The position numbers and the translations under genes were made by a program. Shown here piece by piece: positions 18,358-24,000 of a stretch of 24,000 nucleotides of DNA. Each line of letters opens with the position of its first letter. The stretch's first letter is position 1. The notes beneath the pieces were generated by a model, which was not told the DNA's origin, did not search any database, and saw only the letters and a list, made by a program, of their open reading frames with translations. This stretch comes from Cristatella mucedo (taxonomy: Eukaryota > Bryozoa > Phylactolaemata > Cristatellidae), in the NCBI GenBank assembly GCA_009760855.2, contig WPIO01000127.1, positions 638,501-662,500 of the forward strand, given 5' to 3'.

Positions 18358-19511
18358 CTAGGGCTCAGTGCTTGTTCCGCCTCTTTTAACGGTTTATAAT
18401 CTCCCTATTACCGACGTGATTTGCCACGCACAATCTAGGCTTTCACTTCTATGCAGATGAAACTCAGTTGTACCTTTGCTTTTATCTCTTCCGGCCCTCC
18501 AGTTCGGTGATTTCTCACAAAAATCCTTGCTGCATGTATTGATCACATCTGCACGTGGATTGCAGCAAAATTTCTTAAATTTAATTTTGACACCATAAAC
18601 TTACCTGGTAAGTGTGTGCAGAGTGTGATTTAGAAATTAGAAAGCCTAAAAATATAAGTTGGCTCCACCAGCGTATCTCCTGCTCAATCTGCGAGCGATC
18701 TACGTTTTTTTCTCACAAAGTGGCCGTTCATTAGATGACCACATCAGCTCCAGTCAAGTCTACCTAATTTCAGCTACATAACATTGCTAAAATTCGGGCT
18801 TGTTTATACTGGAATTCCAAATTTTAATTGATCAATGTATTTGTGAAATTCTGTCTCGACTTCTGTGACTCACTGCTTGCTGGTCGACCAGTCTGTGCAA
18901 TCAGGCGCGTACAGCTGGTGCAGAATTCTGCAGCTCGGCTTGTCTGTCGTGAGCGTCGCAGCTGCCACGTCACACCGCTGCTCGCCGATCTGCACTGGCT
19001 ACCGGTCCAGCAATGGATTGACTTCTAGGTTTTGTCGATCACTTTTAGGTCACTTCATTCCTTGGCTCCAGCCTACCTACCAGATCTACTTGCCCACCTG
19101 GCCAAGCATCGTACGATCCAATTTTCGGAAAATAACTGCTTACCTATACCTCGTACAAACCTCAAATTCTATGGAGACCGTGCATTTAGTTCGCATGCTC
19201 CCAAAGCCTGGAACTCACTTCCGACTTCCGTCACGACATCCCCTGACTTGTGCACATTTAAAAGGAGCGAAAACCCACTGATTTATTACAGCATTTAGTA
19301 GGTCCCTGTGATTCTTTCTTTACGTGCTTACTCATGCTGAAAATGTGCATGCTGCCACTAACCATATTTGCATGCTGACCCTGCGCATGTCGCCTCTAAC
19401 CACAGTATTCTTTCGTTGTATTCAGTATGCTACAAAGAACTATTAAGTCATGCTTCCTTTGCAGCAAACGCAAAGCTCCTAGAAAGAGAGTGGGTACTCT
19501 GAAACAACTAT
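18358..19511 (+). mobile_element. LINE (CR1/L2-like) copy, decayed, RT to 3' end
   Basis: It starts at a sequence like C-A-G-G-G-C-T-C-A-G-T-G (RT P-Q-G-S-V block). The catalytic motif reads F-Y-A-D-E-T-Q-L-Y (18447-18473), with the second Asp changed to Glu. Scattered RT blocks follow, with many stops. From 18828 the thumb and C-terminal parts are better kept: F-C-D-S-L-L-A-G-R-P, Q-L-V-Q-N-S-A-A-R-L, H-V-T-P-L-L-A-D-L-H-W-L-P-V, L-A-P-A-Y-L-P-D-L-L, A-W-N-S-L-P. The 3' UTR follows, and a hairpin with a ruined right arm ends near 19511. Confidence 0.85.
18828..19298 (+). pseudogene. LINE RT C-terminal region in shifted frames
   Basis: The frames at 18828-19028 and 19032-19298 together carry the thumb and C-terminal domain. 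A TAG at 19026-19028 separates them. No catalytic part is attached. Confidence 0.75.
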
Positions 19512-20237
19512 AAAAAACGTATTACGTATTATAATATAACGTATAACGTATTATAATGGGCTAAAAAATGTGCGAGTTTTCCTGAGAAGATTGTTTCCGA
19601 ACACACCCAGTAGTTCTGACTCGATACCTCCCTGGATCTTTCATGCTCTTTTTAATCTTTTAACATAAACGTTTGAGTGTCTTTGATAGCAATAGCCGAA
19701 GAGAGCTTTTGTGGAAGTTCAAGCATGTACTCTTCTTGTGATCCATTCCTATGCAGTGTTTGAATACTAATTATGGAATGCAGTTGCAATTATATTTAAA
19801 AAAAAAATAGGGTTGAAATAGTTCTTGCCAGAAATATTTATCATTGCCTGAGTAGTTGCATCAAATGTGGTCTTAACAAACGCATGCAATTAGTTACACT
19901 GTTTTATTTTACCCGTAGCTATATTGACACAACAAAAATACCTTGAACAACTATCTATCCGATTGAATGTTTAAACAAGGAAGTTTAAGTAGGTTCAAGG
20001 ATTAATGATATACAAGTACGTTTAAGGGTTCACGGGCCGCCTCTTTACGATCCTGCCACTGCCGACTGCACATTTTCTGGCAAACAACATTGTGCATGCC
20101 AGTTTTTCACATATCCCCACTTACTATCTTGCTGTCACACTTAATTTTATTCGAGAAAATATTCGTCAGCTATTCAGCATTCGTTAGATGATTCGCTCGA
20201 TGAGACTCGTCGCATCTGTCTTTCTGCGTCGTTTCAG
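19512..20237 (+). other. Gene B intron 1, last part
   Basis: A/T-rich. A poly-A run at 19797-19807 and CGTATTA-type repeats at 19518-19555 were noted. The last 20 nt before 20237 form the pyrimidine-rich acceptor of gene B exon 2. Confidence 0.5.
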
Positions 20238-20381
20238 CGTCGTGCGGAATTTTTGGGCTTCCCGTTGGAAGCTTGAGAATCACTGGCATTCTTTATCTCG
20301 AAATGATCGACCACTTTAATAGCGACCAGAAGATGACACTTTGGGTGTTCAGTACTCGAAGCCTCGTCACGCTTTTCTCAG
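20238..20381 (+). CDS. Gene B exon 2: end of helix 1, loop, start of helix 2
   Basis: The acceptor is TCGTTTCAG (ends 20237), with a pyrimidine-rich run before it, and the donor GTATTC starts at 20382. The exon is 144 nt, phase 1 to phase 1. The residues read A-S-C-G-I-F-G-L, then S-L-R, Y-L-E-M-I-D-H-F-N-S-D, a tryptophan and L-F-S-G at the junction. It aligns residue for residue, without gaps, with gene A exon 2 (16 of 48 identical, many others similar). It is too short to stand out as an open reading frame and was found by comparison with gene A. The helix 2 stretch contains an Arg (S-T-R-S-L) where gene A has Gly. Confidence 0.88.
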
Positions 20382-20519
20382 GTATTCAGAGCCGACGCGC
20401 GACAGTGGGTTCTTTGATATTCCACCTATTGAAACGCTGGCACTGCTAATTGACATATAGTATTGTGGCGGTGAGAGTTTACTAGCGGGTCCTAAGTGAT
20501 AATTATTCGGAACTTGATT

Positions 20520-20890
20520 TAATAATAATAATAATAACACACTTGATAAGCGCCCTCATAGAAATCAAAACTCTTTCTAGGTGCTTTACATTTGCTCCAA
20601 AGGAAACGCAATTGAATGGTGAGTGGTATAAAGCTTGATAAAAAACATTAATAACATGGTTAGTGGCAGCATGCACAGTGTCAGCACACATAGCCACATA
20701 AAGGACGAATCACACGGATCCACTAAATGCTTTCATAAAGTGGTGCATTTTTAAGTTCTTTTTAAATGTGGTCAAGCCAGGGGATGTTTTGACGCAAGTC
20801 GGGAGTGAGTTCCAGGCTTTGAGAGCGTACAAACTAAATGCACAGTCTTCAAAGGATTTGAATTTGGTGCGAGGTAAAACGAGGGATTTA
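20520..20890 (-). mobile_element. LINE 3' end with C-terminal coding part, minus strand
   Basis: The AAT tail lies at 20520-20537, hairpin arms near 20548-20555 and 20580-20587, and a full 3' UTR follows. The C-terminal coding part is read on the minus strand, with N-S-L-P in the stretch GGGAGTGAGTTCCAGGCTTT and the G-D-R/D-C-A-F block beside it. It breaks off near 20890. It lies about 140 bp downstream of gene B exon 2, antisense. Confidence 0.82.
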
Positions 20891-23426
20891 TTTTTGAGTT
20901 ACGATTTTATATAATGCAATGCTGTTTCCGTTCTTCTGAGATTCTAGCTGATGAGTTGGTGTCCACGCGCAGTGTGACATCTGAATATAGCTGGACAGCA
21001 TCACGAAAGCCCACGGACATAGTACTGACGCCTTTTATCCTGAAGTAGGGCTTGCTTTTTGATAGCTGCAGCGCTGCGCCATTGCATCCGCTCATACCCT
21101 GGGCACATCGGAGCAGCTTATAATGCACTCGTTGTAATGCCGCGCTTGCTTAAAGATGCTGGTTATTGCCTCCTTTACAGCGAGCTAAAAAGTGTCTGAA
21201 TATAAGTTCTATTAGGCTCGATGTACTGAAGTATGATAATAATAATTATTACTATAAGTTTACAGAGTATTCGATTTTTTGGATTCGAGGAGTGGAGCCA
21301 ATTATGCGTCTAGAGCCAAGGCAATAAGTTCAGAGCGCTTGTAACACGGTGCGATCTCGAGTATAGTGTGAATTTCTGGAGGCAATCCCTCTGACTTTGC
21401 TGAGGCAAAACCACACGTTCAATATGGCTACTCAGTCCTACTGCCACGAGGCCGATGCTGGGGGAGTTTGGTAGGCTAAACGTGGCTGCAGAACCTTAGT
21501 AGCAGGATTAAATCCATGCATCGGACACCTAACCCCGTACAATTGTACCCAAGTCACCCAGCTCAAATAAGGAAATGCGACAACATCGCTCTGGCTCTTG
21601 GATAATCTCGTTATTATAAAGCCCTTCAACTATGATGTCCTCAGATTTGACTACTGCAAATTCTACTTCTAACATTCACTAACCAGCTTTAAAATCCTTA
21701 GAATGAATTATATTCAAAGCCGATAACAACCGGCCTATGTTTTAAAAGTGGCTTATTGTGATGCATTTCAAATAGGCCGACAGGCAGAAATGCAGACGTG
21801 TGAAACAAAGGCCGACACAAGTAAATGGCAGGCATGATGCGTTGTCAATCTTTCTGGCATCTACAAAATCCGGAGGATGTGGACGTGCGTACAAGTTATC
21901 TGATGGCTAGAAGGTCGTAGGTCGGAGGAGGTCGGCTGTCGGGCTCAACATGGCAGCAAAATTTGAGTTACACCTGCTGTTTACTTGTGTCATCCAAGTT
22001 CGAAGATCTCCAATTCAAGTAATCGCAATCAGAAGCCATTTTTACTACGCGAAAACATCAACGCCTGTCTATTGAGCAATAAGCCGGCGAAATTTATCGG
22101 AGCTCTTGATGTAGCCCAAAATGTTCAGTAATCAAATTGAATTAGCACGTGTTTAAAAACTGCATAAGCGAAGCCGCAGCAATCAGTTAACTATCAAAGC
22201 TTGCTAAGCAAACTCATCGCGATAATTCGCCGAAAAAATGCACTCCCACTACATAATACGCGCACTGTACCAGTACTGTAGAACGCCTACGAACGACGGC
22301 AGAAGCTACATATACGAGGTACGAGATTTTCAAACTAACCATCTTTCAACCAATCAGGAGCCGCATGAAAAAACCGCTATAAACAGGAACAACTAAATTT
22401 ATTCTTTAGCTTGGAGCTCAAATATGGTAAAAATCACGGGAAGTATGTTAAATGTGGTTCACATGCTTCCCATAAACCGGTCCTTAAGAGTCATTTATCA
22501 TAAAATTACGACAAATAAAACTAAGTTGGCCATCGAATAATTCTTATATTGAATTAACGCACACACAGCTAAAATAGAAGGCATGGATGTATTTAAATTT
22601 AGTTTGGCAAAATTTAGAGGCTGTTAATAAAGTGGTGTGGTTTTTGTCTTGCACGCCATGCTTAAGTTTCATTTATTTATTGGATCAGCGACAGCATAGC
22701 AATTGATCAAAGGGGATAGCTACCTAACTAGCGTCACATCTGATGAGCAATCGTGCTAAATTAAATCCTAATACCTTGCAGGATGAACAGAAGCAGCACT
22801 GCAAGAAATTAAATATATGTTAGTCCTCAATAAATGTATTTTCTTTTAGGGGAAGTTAAAGCAACACCTGCATTAACTTTAATTCACTGGCTGGCGAATT
22901 ACAGTGCGATAAAGAGGAAAACGTAGACGGACGCAATCCTGCAGCTGGTATCACTTTCAGAGAAATAAGAACCAAATTTGCCATAAATTTTATTCAAAGG
23001 CTGCTGGAGCAACTGTACTACAAGAAAAAAGTAGATTGGAATCCGAAATAATGAGTATCATGACGTGCAGCTTGATCTGGTAATCAAAATCACTCATTTA
23101 CATTATCTATGCAGTTCTTTGCAATAAGTCAACAACAAAGAAAATCCACGATGCGATCACATCTTGCGATTGTCAGCCAGGCGTATCTTCATATTTTTAA
23201 GCCGGAGTTAGCATTACTTGCAAACTTATGCATCTGTGTATTACAGGAAATGACCGCATAGTCAGCTCCCACATTGCATTATAAAGCGAGGGTCGAAGCA
23301 AAACTCGATTTGGATTATAGAGATAAACAACCTTCAAGTTTTCAGAATAGACCACCATGACGAAAATGCGAACGATAGTTTTCATCTGAAAACTTCGTGT
23401 GAATTTTATCGCTGTTTATTTACCAG
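20891..23426 (+). other. Gene B intron 2, remainder: little recognised
   Basis: An ATA/ATT patch lies at 21235-21257. A 73-codon minus-strand frame at 20907-21128 has no family signature and is directly adjacent to the LINE fragment, so it may be a diverged part of a mobile element. No other exon compatible in phase with gene B was found, and no mobile element is recognised from 21260 to 23400. Confidence 0.45.
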
Positions 23427-23481
23427 CTGGGCGGCTCACTATTCGTTGCGGTGGGTCCTGAGTGCATAGGTGCATGTTCAG
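23427..23481 (+). other. Cryptic or relic exon-like segment in gene B intron 2
   Basis: A good acceptor (TTTATTTACCAG, ends 23426) and a donor (GTAATA at 23482) bound 55 nt. In the frame that would join exon 3, it reads L-G-G-S-L-F-V-A-V-G-P-E-C-I-G-A-C-S-G, similar in character and ending to the tail of exon 2. Length 55 is not a multiple of three. Joined between exons 2 and 3 it would bring an early stop, so it cannot be a normal extra exon. It could be a relic of a duplicated exon 2, an unproductive (poison) exon, or chance. Confidence 0.3.
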
Positions 23482-23574
23482 GTAATAAGTAGAGGCTAAA
23501 ATGCGTCCGTACCATGGATACTGTACGACTAATATGTATATGCATGCATTTGTAGCACTCGTCCGATATTTTAG

Positions 23575-23718
23575 GTCCGCTGGCATCTCTTTTGCTTCAA
23601 AGACTTTCTCACCGACGCACTACTGTGTTGGGAACTGTTCTTGTCTCGGGAGGGATGATAGCAACCGCTCATGCACCGACTTTGGAGGTTGCGTTCGTCG
23701 CATATGGCTTGGTGTACG
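23575..23718 (+). CDS. Gene B exon 3: helices 2-3
   Basis: The acceptor is CCGATATTTTAG (ends 23574) and the donor GTAAGG starts at 23719. The exon is 144 nt, phase 1 to phase 1. With the G from exon 2 the first codon is GGT, giving G-P-L-A-S-L-L-L. The basic loop Q-R-L-S-H-R-R and a Gly/Ala-rich helix beginning T-V-L-G-T-V follow, then V-A-F-V-A-Y-G-L-V-Y-G at the end. This is the classic MCT helix 2/3 pattern, and it is closer to the consensus than gene A (19 of 48 residues identical between the two genes). The following exon is outside the window. Confidence 0.91.
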
Positions 23719-23870
23719 GTAAGGGCTAGCACTGACAGGGGCTGTCGAAATAAAAACCGTTAAATTTTGATATTTGACACTTCCATCGCTTATCCTTTCA
23801 TGTCACGCTAGCATACACGACCGAGATGCAGCATTAAATTTAACCAAAATGAAGTGATCATAATAACAAA

Positions 23871-24000
23871 AATAATGCACTTGATAAAGCGCCCTCGGAG
23901 AAATAAATCTCTTCCAAAGCGTTTTGCATTTGCTGCGAAGGGAAACCCAATTGAATCGTGAGTAACATCACTTGATAAACAACATGAAAAACGTGGTTAG
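23871..24000 (-). mobile_element. LINE 3' end, minus strand, cut by window edge
   Basis: TAATGCACTTGATAAAGCGCC and the hairpin arms near 23886-23893 and 23917-23924, then the 3' UTR words GGAAACCCAATTGAAT and AACGTGGTTAG, match the family. The element continues beyond 24000, in gene B intron 3. Confidence 0.8.

Larger units (their letters stand above)
14410..23718 (+). other. Gene B span (partial): second MCT-like transporter, exons 1-3
   Basis: Three exons are visible: 14410-14527, 20238-20381 and 23575-23718. The introns of 5710 and 3193 nt are filled with LINE fragments. A third intron begins at 23719 (GTAAGG) and runs past the window end, so the counterpart of gene A exons 4 and 5 should lie further right. 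All junctions are phase 1, as in gene A. The visible part encodes 39 + 48 + 48 residues: N-terminus, helix 1, first loop, helix 2 and helix 3. About 8 kb separates it from the end of gene A. Together they form a tandem paralogue pair. Confidence 0.86.

Noticed and set aside
23197-23385. Minus-strand 62-codon frame
   Set aside because: No family motif and no splice signals; it lies inside the gene B intron.

Overview
The window looks like nuclear DNA of an invertebrate metazoan. Short coding exons with GT-AG borders are scattered among long introns. Decayed non-LTR retrotransposons, tRNA-like SINEs and long (TA)n arrays fill much of the rest. Nothing bacterial, organellar or viral was seen. 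I cannot name the phylum.

The recognisable protein-coding content is two plus-strand genes of the monocarboxylate-transporter-like (SLC16/MCT) part of the major facilitator superfamily, placed head to tail. Gene A (2438-6445) has four visible exons, at 2438-2581, 2926-3069, 5178-6110 and 6306-6445. The last ends in a stop, and the first coding exon with the MCT N-terminal motif is probably upstream of the window. Gene B (14410 to beyond 24000) has its start exon at 14410-14527, two exons hidden in long introns at 20238-20381 and 23575-23718, and the rest off the right edge. Exons 2 and 3 are exactly 144 nt in both genes and every coding junction is phase 1. The 96 aligned residues show about 36% identity by hand count, so this is an old tandem duplication, not a recent copy.

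Around the genes are at least eight fragments of one CR1/L2-like LINE family: 3629-3836 (-), 8187-9056 (+), 9057-10262 (+), 15387-16262 (-), 17660-17870 (+), 18358-19511 (+), 20520-20890 (-) and 23871-24000 (-). All are broken. Copies that keep the 3' end share a hairpin followed by a TTA/ATT repeat tail. A second LINE family is seen at 17912-18300 (-). Four tRNA-like SINE heads lie near 1381-1440 (-), 4905-4966 (+), 7834-7892 (-) and 13605-13668 (+).

There is also a 14-bp minisatellite at 3311-3550 in an intron of gene A. Very long (TA)n arrays lie at 4030-4128, 11830-12103 and 12829-12893. A short YY1-type plus E-box motif pair sits about 85 bp upstream of the gene B start. The stretches 10263-11829, 12104-13604 and 20891-23426 hold no gene that I can support.
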